Shown piece by piece: positions 14,672 through 20,967 of a stretch of 20,967 bases of DNA. Within the stretch, counting starts at the first letter, position 1, and each line of letters opens with the position of its first letter. Source of the stretch: Thiofaba sp049322715. Lineage in GTDB: Bacteria; Pseudomonadota; Gammaproteobacteria; Halothiobacillales; Halothiobacillaceae. The position numbers and the translations under genes were made by a program. The stretch spans positions 1 to 20,967 of the forward strand of contig JBMOQP010000013.1 in the NCBI GenBank assembly GCA_049322715.1. Direction: 5' to 3'. The notes beneath the pieces are model-generated. The model made no database searches, was not told where the DNA came from, and was given only the letters and a program-made list of their open reading frames with translations.

Positions 14672-15706
14672 ATGAATACCCGAAAACTTGGCACCAGCGA
14701 CCTGCGGGTGTCCGAACTCTGCCTGGGAACCATGACCTTCGGCGAGCAGAACACCGAGGCCGAGGCGCACGCCCAGCTCGATCTCGCGACCGCGCACGGG
14801 GTCAACTTCATCGACGTGGCGGAGATGTACCCCGTCCCGCCGCGCGCCGAGACCCAGGGGCGCACCGAGTCCTATGTCGGCAGCTGGCTCGCGCGGCAGG
14901 CCCGCGATCGCGTCGTGCTCGCCACCAAGGTCACCGGCCCCGCGCGCGGCTACGACTGGATCCGCGGCGGCCCGCGCATCAGCCCGGAACACCTTCGCGA
15001 GGCGCTGGAGGGCAGTCTGCGCCGCCTGCGCACCGACTACGTCGACCTCTACCAGATCCACTGGCCCGACCGCTACGTGCCGATGTTCGGCGAGAGCAGC
15101 TACGACGCCTCGCGCGAGCGGGAGACCATCCCCATCCGCACCCAGCTGGAGACCCTGGCCGGCTTCGTGCGCGAGGGCAAGGTGCGCCACATCGGCCTGA
15201 GCAACGAGACCCCCTGGGGGCTGTGCGAGTTCATGCGCCTTGCCTCGGAGCACGGCCTGCCGCGCATCGCCACGATCCAGAACGCCTACCACCTGCTCAA
15301 CCGCACCTTCGAGACGGGACTGGCGGAAGCCTGCCATCACCTCGAGGTGCCGCTGCTCGCCTACAGCCCGCTCGCCTTCGGCGCCCTGACCGGCAAGTAC
15401 ATCGCCGACCCGCAGGCAGCGGGGCGCCTGAATCTCTTCCCGGGCTTCGGCAGGCGCTACGCCAAGCCGAACGTCATGCCCGCGGTGCGCGAGTACCTGC
15501 GCATCGCCCGCGAGGCGGGGCTGGATCCTGCCCGGATGGCCATCGCCTTCGTCGCCACGCGTCGCTTCGTTGGCGTCACCATCATCGGCGCCACCTCGCT
15601 TGACCAGCTCAGGACCAACCTCGGCGCGGCGGACATGACGCTGCCCGAGGACGTCCTGGCCGAGATCGAGCAGGTCCACCTGCGCTATCCGAATCCCGCG
15701 CCCTGA
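14672..15706 (+). CDS. tas: NADP(H)-dependent aldo/keto reductase, Tas type
   Basis: The 344-residue protein aligns along its full length with E. coli Tas, as I recall that sequence. Shared segments include LGTMTFGEQN, FIDVAEMYPVPPRAETQG, RIATIQNAYHLLNR and a C-terminal 'YPNPAP'. The catalytic tetrad is present: D48, Y53, K86 and H130. Tas is a TIM-barrel oxidoreductase that reduces carbonyls; its physiological substrate is unsettled. ATG 14672 is taken as the start; a GTG immediately before it (14669) is the alternative. It lies 17 bp after the transporter gene. Confidence 0.9.
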   Translation: MNTRKLGTSDLRVSELCLGTMTFGEQNTEAEAHAQLDLATAHGVNFIDVAEMYPVPPRAETQGRTESYVGSWLARQARDRVVLATKVTGPARGYDWIRGGPRISPEHLREALEGSLRRLRTDYVDLYQIHWPDRYVPMFGESSYDASRERETIPIRTQLETLAGFVREGKVRHIGLSNETPWGLCEFMRLASEHGLPRIATIQNAYHLLNRTFETGLAEACHHLEVPLLAYSPLAFGALTGKYIADPQAAGRLNLFPGFGRRYAKPNVMPAVREYLRIAREAGLDPARMAIAFVATRRFVGVTIIGATSLDQLRTNLGAADMTLPEDVLAEIEQVHLRYPNPAP

Positions 15707-15746
15707 CGGCAGGGGGCAGGCAAGGCACGCGGCGCCTTCCCCGGTC

Positions 15747-17423
15747 TCAGTCGCCGGGGGAGGCCGCGGGCGGATGGTGAACTTCGACGCGGTTGCGGCC
15801 GTTGGTCTTGGCGCGGTAGAGCGCCTGGTCGGCGGCGTGTACGAGGTTATCCAGCGTGTCGCCGAGGCCGAGGCTGGCGACGCCCGCGCTGATGGTGACG
15901 GGGGTGTCTTCGAGGACGGGGCTCCCGGCAACCAGCGCCCGCAGGTGCTCGGCCATGTCCGCGGCATGCTCGAGCGAGGTGTGGGGCGCGAGGATGAGGA
16001 ATTCCTCGCCGCCCCAGCGGCAGAACGTGTCGGACGCACGCAGCTTGTCCGCGATCCTCTGGCTGAGGTCGCGCAGGACGTGGTCCCCGGTGGCGTGTCC
16101 GTAACGATCGTTGATCTGCTTGAAGTGGTCGGCGTCGATGAAGATCAGGGAGAGCGGATAGTGGTAGCGTCTGGAGCGCGTGATCTCGCCCTCGGCGATG
16201 CTCTCGAAATACATGCGGTTCCACAGGCCGGTCAGCGGATCGGTGTTCGCCAGCCGCTGCGATGCCTCCAGGCTCTGCTGCAGCTTTTCCTCGGCGCCCT
16301 TCCTGCGGCGCATCTCCTCGCGCAGGGCGCGGTTGAGTCGGGCGAAGCGCAGGGTGATCGCGCCGACCGCGAGCAGCGCCAGGAGGGCCAGGCCGGCAAA
16401 CCGGTAGAACAGGCCGTAGTCCGGGGCCGCATGAGGGGTGTGCAGGAATCCGGCCAGATTCACCGGACCGGGCGACATGCCCAGTTCCACGTAATTGCTC
16501 GCGATGGTCTCCCAGCGCCCCGGGTTCATGTGGCCGAGCTGGATCAGTTCGGGCATGACCAGCCTGGCGATTTCGTGGGCCTCGAAGCGCAGGTGCTCCA
16601 GGCTCTTGTGCGGGGCGTAGCGCTCGTGGATCAGCTGGATCGTTTCCTCGACATGGGAGAGCGCGTATTCCCAGCCGCGCAGGCTGGCCTGGGTGAAGGC
16701 GTCGACCGTCTCCGGCCGCTCCAGGATCAGCGCCTCCCGCGTGACGAGCACGTCGTTGTAGAAGTTAACGCCGTAGTCGCGGGGGTTGATGATGCGGTAG
16801 GCCACGCCCCTTTCGTTCAGCCGCCAGGGCTCGTTGGAAACATAACCGTTGAAGGCGTCGGTGTTCCCCCGGATCAGGTCGTGGGGGTCGAAGCTCGTGA
16901 GTTGGATGTTCAGCCTGCGGGGATCCATGCCCTCGCGCCGCATCATCATCAGCAGTTCGGCGCTCTCCGGCGCGGGCAGGACCATGAGCCGCTTGCCGGC
17001 GAGATCCGCGGGCGTGTAGATGCCGGAGTCGGCCCTGACGATCCAGACCAGGGGCGAGGTCTGCATGATGGCCGCCAGTGCGACCACGGGCTTGCCCGCC
17101 ATGCGCTCGATGATTACGCCGCTGCCGGTCACGGCGAAATCGGTATTGCCCTGCAGCAGGGCGTCGATGGGTCTGAGCCGTTCGGGGCCGCCCTCCAGGA
17201 TTTCGACGTCCAGCCCCGCCTGCTGGTAGAACCCCTTCTCCAGGGCCATGTAATAGCCGGCGAACTGGAACTGGTGCAGCCAGCGCAGCTGCAGGCGCAA
17301 TGGCTCGGCGGCGCCGGAAAGCGGCCATGCTTGGAGGGTGGCCAGCAGGATCAGTGCGGCGATGGCCGGGGAGGATGTCCGGCGTGCGCGGCCGGGATGC
17401 GGAGGTAAGCCGAAAAGCCGCAT
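15747..17423 (-). CDS. diguanylate cyclase with NMT1/THI5-like periplasmic sensor domain
   Basis: The 558-residue protein starts with a signal peptide. A periplasmic substrate-binding domain of the NMT1/THI5 type follows at about 42-280, recognisable from LRLQLRWLHQFQFAGYYMALEKGFYQQAGLDVEI. A transmembrane helix lies near 340-362 and a coiled coil near 365-395, then the GGDEF domain. The active site reads GGEEF (471-475), and an RASD inhibitory site (462-465) sits five residues before it, so it should make c-di-GMP and be product-inhibited. The ligand may be a thiamine-pyrimidine-like or related small molecule, by family analogy only. It stands alone on the minus strand, converging with the Tas-like gene. 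It would oppose the HD-GYP protein at 9617. Confidence 0.92.
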   Translation of the reverse strand: MRLFGLPPHPGRARRTSSPAIAALILLATLQAWPLSGAAEPLRLQLRWLHQFQFAGYYMALEKGFYQQAGLDVEILEGGPERLRPIDALLQGNTDFAVTGSGVIIERMAGKPVVALAAIMQTSPLVWIVRADSGIYTPADLAGKRLMVLPAPESAELLMMMRREGMDPRRLNIQLTSFDPHDLIRGNTDAFNGYVSNEPWRLNERGVAYRIINPRDYGVNFYNDVLVTREALILERPETVDAFTQASLRGWEYALSHVEETIQLIHERYAPHKSLEHLRFEAHEIARLVMPELIQLGHMNPGRWETIASNYVELGMSPGPVNLAGFLHTPHAAPDYGLFYRFAGLALLALLAVGAITLRFARLNRALREEMRRRKGAEEKLQQSLEASQRLANTDPLTGLWNRMYFESIAEGEITRSRRYHYPLSLIFIDADHFKQINDRYGHATGDHVLRDLSQRIADKLRASDTFCRWGGEEFLILAPHTSLEHAADMAEHLRALVAGSPVLEDTPVTISAGVASLGLGDTLDNLVHAADQALYRAKTNGRNRVEVHHPPAASPGD

Positions 17424-17566
17424 GGTGGAGGGGTGCCTGCGGAGATATCCGCCGATTGTACCCTCGCAGGTCCGGTTGGACGGAAAGCAGGCTTCAGCCG
17501 GGCACGCGTTGCGCGGCGGCGCTGAATCGGGGGCGACGGCTCAGGCCGTGGCAACGAGGGGAGGGG

Positions 17567-17643
17567 TGGTGTCCCCGACAGGAGTCGAACCTGTGGCCTG
17601 TCCCTTAGGAGGGGACCGCTCTATCCAGCTGAGCTACGGGGAC
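17567..17643 (-). tRNA. tRNA-Arg (anticodon CCT)
   Basis: The minus strand folds as a full cloverleaf. The acceptor stem is GTCCCCG/CGGGGAC, with discriminator A (17570) and encoded CCA (17567-17569). The D arm is GCTC...GAGC. The anticodon stem is GTCCC/GGGAC with loop CTCCTAA. The T arm is ACAGG TTCGACT CCTGT. The anticodon CCT reads AGG, an arginine codon that is rare in this GC-rich sequence. Confidence 0.96.
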
Positions 17644-17736
17644 GTGGGCGGCATTCTAGCATGGTCGGCCCCGGGCGTGACTCCCGCGCGGGCGTCCTCA
17701 CGGCCGTCTCCCCGGGCTGTTATGATGCGCGCCATC

Positions 17737-18198
17737 ATGAAATACCAAGCCCTTGCCACCGCCATGCCCGCGCCGCCCGTGCGCAGCTTTGCCGCGCTGA
17801 TGGAGCTGTATGAGACGAACTTCATGCTCATGCGGCGCCTGATGCCGGACATGGCCGTGCTGTCCGGCACGCTGGTCTCGCAGGGCGGGGAGGGGCTGCC
17901 CTTGCACGTGGAGGTGCTCGAGCAGGGGCGCTTCACCACCGTCGTGCGGCTGTTCTACCGCCTCCCGCGCGAGGATGGCGGGGGGGACGAGGCGCCGGAC
18001 CTGCAGGTGCGCGTCTACCACGATGCGCGCGTGGCGGAGGCGGTGGCTGGGCGGCTGCGCGGAAGGGACTGCAGCGCCCAGGGGCAGGCGGGTGAGCGCT
18101 GTCTGGACGTGCGCTGGAGGCTGAACCGCTTCCTGTACAAATGGCTGCGTTACCTGTTGCATCGTCAGCAGCGCATCGAGAGCGTCCATCCAGAATGA
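17737..18198 (+). CDS. DUF1249 family protein (YqiB-like)
   Basis: The core 'SFAALMELYETNFMLMRRLMPDM', 'LQVRVYHDARVAEAV' and C-terminal 'NRFLYKWLRYLLHRQQR' match E. coli YqiB (DUF1249), a small cytoplasmic protein without an established function that is found near nudF and cpdA in enterics. Those neighbours are absent here. Start choice is uncertain: in-frame ATGs occur at 17722, 17725, 17737 and 17764. TATGAT at 17721-17726 looks like a -10 box, which would make the first two part of the promoter, so 17737 or 17764 is preferred. The 153-residue product at 17737 is slightly longer than YqiB. Confidence 0.85.
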   Translation: MKYQALATAMPAPPVRSFAALMELYETNFMLMRRLMPDMAVLSGTLVSQGGEGLPLHVEVLEQGRFTTVVRLFYRLPREDGGGDEAPDLQVRVYHDARVAEAVAGRLRGRDCSAQGQAGERCLDVRWRLNRFLYKWLRYLLHRQQRIESVHPE

Positions 18199-18212
18199 AC
18201 TTCCGGGGGCAA

Positions 18213-18265
18213 TTCTTGACTAATTTGCTCGGGAAGATTAATTTCCTGAGCGAAACAATCAAGAA
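18213..18265. promoter_or_regulatory. isc operon promoter with two inverted IscR-type operator sites
   Basis: Two 23-bp imperfect palindromes lie head to head: 18213-18235 (starting TTCTTGACTAATTTG) and 18243-18265 (ending AATCAAGAA). The reverse complement of the second matches the first at 18 of 23 positions, and their centres are 30 bp apart, about three helical turns. A -35 TTGACT (18216-18221) lies inside the first site. A -10-like TTAATT (18239-18244) follows after 17 bp and touches the second. The left site resembles the type 1 IscR site of the E. coli isc promoter, by recall. Autorepression is the natural reading. Confidence 0.7.
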
Positions 18266-18281
18266 TTATGGAGGCGCGCCC

Positions 18282-18743
18282 ATGAGAGTCTCGACCAAAG
18301 CCCGTCACGCCATCACCGCGATGATGCACCTTGCCGCCCACAATGGCCGTGGTCCCGTGACCCTGTCCGACATCGCCCAGACGCAGGGCATGTCCCTGTC
18401 CTACCTGGAGCAGCTGTTCTCGCGGCTGCGCAAGCACGGCCTGGTGAACGGCGTGCGCGGCCCGGGCGGCGGTTACTGTCTGGCCGCAAGTCCCGACGAG
18501 ATCAGCATTGCGCAGGTGATGGATGCGGTGGAAGATCGCACTCCGGCCGAGCGCGAGCGTTTCTTCGCCGCCTATCGCCCCGGTTCGCGCAGCGAGGCGC
18601 ACGACATGTGGCACGACTTCAGCAAGCGCCTGTACGATTTCCTGGCCCACATGAGCCTGAACGATTTCGTGCGAGCCCAGCAGGCGCCTGCCAGCGCCCG
18701 CCGCGCGACCCGCACCGGCGTCGAGCTGCGCGCGGTCGGCTGA
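18282..18743 (+). CDS. iscR: IscR-like Rrf2 transcription regulator lacking the Fe-S cysteines
   Basis: The 153-residue protein has the winged helix typical of IscR: MRVSTKARHAITAMMHLA, then SLSYLEQLFSRLRKHGLV and GVRGPGGGYCL, nearly identical to E. coli. An ungapped alignment with E. coli IscR shows that the three cluster-binding cysteines are replaced: position 92 is Glu, 98 is Tyr and 104 is Ser. His107 is kept. The only cysteine left is C66 in the wing. It therefore probably binds no [2Fe-2S] cluster and may act constitutively or sense something else. GGAGG at 18270-18274, 7 bp before the ATG, fixes the start. It is the first gene of the isc operon, 31 bp before iscS. Confidence 0.9.
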   Translation: MRVSTKARHAITAMMHLAAHNGRGPVTLSDIAQTQGMSLSYLEQLFSRLRKHGLVNGVRGPGGGYCLAASPDEISIAQVMDAVEDRTPAERERFFAAYRPGSRSEAHDMWHDFSKRLYDFLAHMSLNDFVRAQQAPASARRATRTGVELRAVG

Positions 18744-18774
18744 CGAGATAAGTCCTTAATTAGGGAATGTTGTG

Positions 18775-19995
18775 ATGACCCTGAAACTGCCGATCTACCT
18801 GGATTACAGCGCCACCACGCCGGTGGATGAGCGCGTCGCCGAGAAGATGTGCGACTGCCTGACCCGCGAGGGCAATTTCGGCAATCCGGCCTCGCGTTCC
18901 CACAGCTTCGGCTGGAAGGCCGAGAAGGCGGTGGAGGAAGCGCGCGAGCAGGTCGCGGCACTGGTCGGGGCCGATCCGAAGGAGATCGTGTGGACCTCCG
19001 GGGCCACCGAGTCCAACAACCTCGCGATCAAGGGCGCGGCCCAGTTCTACAAGAAGAAGGGCCGCCACATCGTCACCATCAGCACCGAGCACAAGGCGGT
19101 GATCGACACCTGCCGTGCACTCGAGCGCGAGGGCTTCGAGGTGACCTACCTCGATCCGGAGCCGAATGGCCTGGTCGACGCCGACAAGTTCGCCGCCGCC
19201 CTGCGCGAGGACACCGTGCTGGCCTCGGTCATGTTCGTCAACAACGAGATCGGCGTGATCCAGGACATCGAAAAGCTGGGCGCCATCTGCCGCGGAAAGG
19301 GCGTGATCTTCCACGTCGATGCCGCGCAGGCGACCGGCAAGGTGAAGATCGACCTGGAAAACCTGCCGGTCGACCTGATGAGCTTCTCCGCCCACAAGAC
19401 CTACGGACCGAAGGGCGTCGGCGCGCTGTACGTGCGTCGCAAGCCGCGCGTCCGCGTCGAGGCACAGACCCACGGCGGCGGGCACGAGCGCGGCATGCGC
19501 TCCGGAACCCTGGCGACCCACCAGATCGTTGGCATGGGCGAGGCCTTCCGCATCGCGCGCGAGGAGATGGCGGCCGAGAACGAGCGCATCCGCATGCTGC
19601 GCGACCGCCTGTGGAACGGCCTCAAGGACATGGAGGAGGTCTACCTGAACGGCGACCTGGAGCAGCGCGTTCCGCACAACCTCAACGTCAGCTTCAACTT
19701 CGTCGAGGGCGAGTCGCTGATCATGGCGCTCAAGGACATCGCCGTATCCTCCGGCTCCGCCTGCACCTCCGCGAGCCTCGAGCCGAGCTACGTGCTGCGG
19801 GCCCTGGGCCGCAGCGACGAGCTCGCGCACAGCTCCATCCGCTTCTCCATCGGCCGCTATACCACCGCCGAGGAGATCGACTACACCATCGACCTCATCC
19901 GCAAGGCGGTCGGCAAGCTGCGCGACCTGTCCCCGCTGTGGGAAATGTACAAGGACGGCATCGACCTCTCCAAGGTCGAATGGGTCCATCACTGA
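18775..19995 (+). CDS. iscS: cysteine desulfurase IscS
   Basis: This is a PLP enzyme that removes sulfur from cysteine and delivers it as a persulfide to IscU and to tRNA thiolation. The 406-residue protein starts MTLKLPIYLDYSATTPVD, two residues longer than E. coli IscS. K208 in SAHKTYGPKG is the PLP lysine. C330 in SSGSACTSASLEPSYVLRALG is the catalytic loop cysteine. Both are shifted by two relative to E. coli K206 and C328. The C-terminus 'PLWEMYKDGIDLSKVEWVHH' is the usual IscU-contacting end. An AGGGA at 18762-18766 precedes ATG 18775 by 8 bp; a GTG at 18772 is possible. Confidence 0.97.
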   Translation: MTLKLPIYLDYSATTPVDERVAEKMCDCLTREGNFGNPASRSHSFGWKAEKAVEEAREQVAALVGADPKEIVWTSGATESNNLAIKGAAQFYKKKGRHIVTISTEHKAVIDTCRALEREGFEVTYLDPEPNGLVDADKFAAALREDTVLASVMFVNNEIGVIQDIEKLGAICRGKGVIFHVDAAQATGKVKIDLENLPVDLMSFSAHKTYGPKGVGALYVRRKPRVRVEAQTHGGGHERGMRSGTLATHQIVGMGEAFRIAREEMAAENERIRMLRDRLWNGLKDMEEVYLNGDLEQRVPHNLNVSFNFVEGESLIMALKDIAVSSGSACTSASLEPSYVLRALGRSDELAHSSIRFSIGRYTTAEEIDYTIDLIRKAVGKLRDLSPLWEMYKDGIDLSKVEWVHH

Positions 19996-20013
19996 TCACT
20001 GGAGATTCATGCC

Positions 20014-20397
20014 ATGGCATACACCGACAAGGTCATCGACCACTACGAAAACCCGCGCAACGTCGGCAGCCTGGACAAGGACGATCCGAGCGTCGGCACC
20101 GGCATGGTCGGCGCGCCCGCCTGCGGCGACGTGATGCGCCTGCAGATCAAGGTCAACGAGCAGGGGGTCATCGAGGACGCCAAGTTCAAGACCTACGGCT
20201 GCGGCTCGGCGATCGCCTCCAGCTCGCTGGTCACCGAGATGGTGAAGGGCAAGACCCTGGACGAGGCGAAGCAGATCCGCAACAAGGACATCGCCGAGGA
20301 GCTCGAGCTGCCGCCGGTGAAGATCCATTGCTCGGTGCTGGCGGAGGATGCCATCGCCGCCGCGATCGCGGACTACCAGAGCAAGCACCAGGGCTGA
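20014..20397 (+). CDS. iscU: Fe-S cluster assembly scaffold IscU
   Basis: This is the scaffold on which [2Fe-2S] clusters are built from IscS-derived sulfur. The 127-residue protein keeps all ligands: C37, D39, C63, H105 and C106. The LPPVK motif (99-103), recognised by the HscA chaperone, is intact, although hscA is not in the following sequence. GGAG at 20001-20004 is 9 bp upstream of ATG 20014. It lies 18 bp after iscS and is the last gene of this operon, since an intrinsic terminator follows 50 bp later. Confidence 0.97.
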   Translation: MAYTDKVIDHYENPRNVGSLDKDDPSVGTGMVGAPACGDVMRLQIKVNEQGVIEDAKFKTYGCGSAIASSSLVTEMVKGKTLDEAKQIRNKDIAEELELPPVKIHCSVLAEDAIAAAIADYQSKHQG

Positions 20398-20446
20398 TGC
20401 CGCCTTTCCCGGCGCGCGTGCCGGGGTATGGCCTCTGCGGCTGTTC

Positions 20447-20477
20447 AAGCGCCCCTTTCATGGGGCGCTTTCTTTTT
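20447..20477 (+). terminator. intrinsic terminator after iscU
   Basis: A perfect 9-bp stem AAGCGCCCC (20447-20455)/GGGGCGCTT (20462-20470) with a 6-base loop is followed by TCTTTTT. This is a textbook Rho-independent terminator on the plus strand and ends the iscR-iscS-iscU transcript. Confidence 0.93.
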
Positions 20478-20505
20478 GCGCATCGCTAGCAGCCTGTCGG
20501 GCAGG

Positions 20506-20871
20506 CTACTCCGGGGTGTGGCACACCGCCTCGATGTTGTGGCCGTCGGGATCGATCACGAAGGCGGCGTAGTAATGCGGGTGGTAGTCCACCCGCAGGC
20601 CCGGGGGGCCATTGTCCTGCCCGCCGGCCTTGAGGGCAGCCTCGTAAAAGGCCCGGACCGTGGCCCGATCCCGGCTGCGGAATGCGACATGCACGCGGGG
20701 CGTCGTTTGCTTCCCGCCCTCGATCCAGAAGTCGGGCTGGCCTTCGACACCGAATCCCCCGGCATCCTCGAATTCCATCACGAGCTCGTAGCCGAGCGGG
20801 GCCATGGCCGCCTGGTAGAAGGTTTTGCTCCTTGTGTAGTCCTGAACGGAAATGCCGATGTGATCGATCAT
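20506..20871 (-). CDS. VOC (glyoxalase/bleomycin-resistance fold) family protein
   Basis: The 121-residue protein is a single VOC unit pair: MIDHIGISVQDYTRSKTFYQ begins the first beta-alpha-beta module and 'YYAAFVIDPDGHNIEAVCHTPE' ends the second. H4, H61 and E114 sit where metal ligands occur in the superfamily. Members range from glyoxalases to dioxygenases and drug-binding proteins, so the reaction cannot be assigned. Start at 20871 follows from a GAGGGGAG on the minus strand just upstream and from the fold. It converges on the isc operon. The frame stays open to the window edge, but I see no reason to extend it. Confidence 0.88.
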   Translation of the reverse strand: MIDHIGISVQDYTRSKTFYQAAMAPLGYELVMEFEDAGGFGVEGQPDFWIEGGKQTTPRVHVAFRSRDRATVRAFYEAALKAGGQDNGPPGLRVDYHPHYYAAFVIDPDGHNIEAVCHTPE

Positions 20872-20967
20872 CTTGCTCCCCTCGATAGCGCGGGCCATCC
20901 GCAATCTGCGGATCTCCTCCGATGGCGTGGCGCCGCCCTGAAGCGAGGAAACCCCGAGAACGCCGAT

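Noticed and set aside
17338..17736. N-terminal extension of the DUF1249 gene
   Set aside because: The extension runs through the tRNA-Arg gene on the other strand and the promoter region, and is absent in YqiB.
20872..20967. N-terminal extension of the VOC protein to the window edge
   Set aside because: The frame is open, but a good ribosome site lies directly before ATG at 20871 and the fold starts there; the edge is too short to judge.

Overview
The window is a GC-rich bacterial chromosome segment, most likely from a gammaproteobacterium. Three things support this: a HolD-like gene next to rimI, a YqiB/DUF1249 gene, and an iscR-iscS-iscU cluster. I cannot assign a genus; a Chromatiales-type sulfur oxidiser is only a guess. 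Nearly all space is filled by chromosomal genes on both strands. The accessory character lies in the intergenic regions, which are rich in hairpins and repeats.

Layout: (1) 1-127 holds no gene I can support, only a 9-bp inverted repeat (12-20 / 66-74). 128-252 is a 125-bp repeat module. (2) 291-3782 runs pssA, a 28-codon leucine-rich leader ORF, leuA, a holD-like gene and rimI, all on the plus strand. (3) 3782-4062 is a 281-bp element with 20-bp terminal inverted repeats and a chain of hairpins. It contains an inverted, 122/125-identical copy of the 128-252 module. (4) 4134-5682 is a divergent pair of DUF302-like paralogues around an AT-rich 304-bp gap. (5) 5995-10735 is a signalling pair: a giant hybrid histidine kinase with an N-terminal Hpt domain and two degenerate receiver domains, followed by a REC/HD-GYP response regulator that probably degrades c-di-GMP. 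A cloverleaf-like hairpin array separates them. (6) 10920-12509 is prfC, followed by a heptanucleotide tandem repeat. (7) 12662-15706 holds a minus-strand lipoprotein, diverging from a UMF1-type MFS transporter and a Tas-type aldo/keto reductase. (8) 15747-17423 (minus) is a membrane diguanylate cyclase with an NMT1/THI5-like periplasmic sensor. (9) 17567-17643 is tRNA-Arg(CCT) (minus), then a DUF1249 gene. (10) 18213-20477 is a short isc operon, iscR-iscS-iscU, with a paired palindromic operator and an intrinsic terminator directly after iscU. (11) 20506-20871 is a minus-strand VOC protein. 20905-20967 is too short to interpret.

The most unusual points are: an IscR whose three Fe-S cysteines are all replaced although the paired operator is intact; an isc operon ended after iscU; the multi-hairpin TIR element with its solo half-copy; a probable leucine attenuator peptide; and two signalling proteins with uncommon domain combinations. 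No CRISPR array, transposase, phage gene or defence gene was seen.
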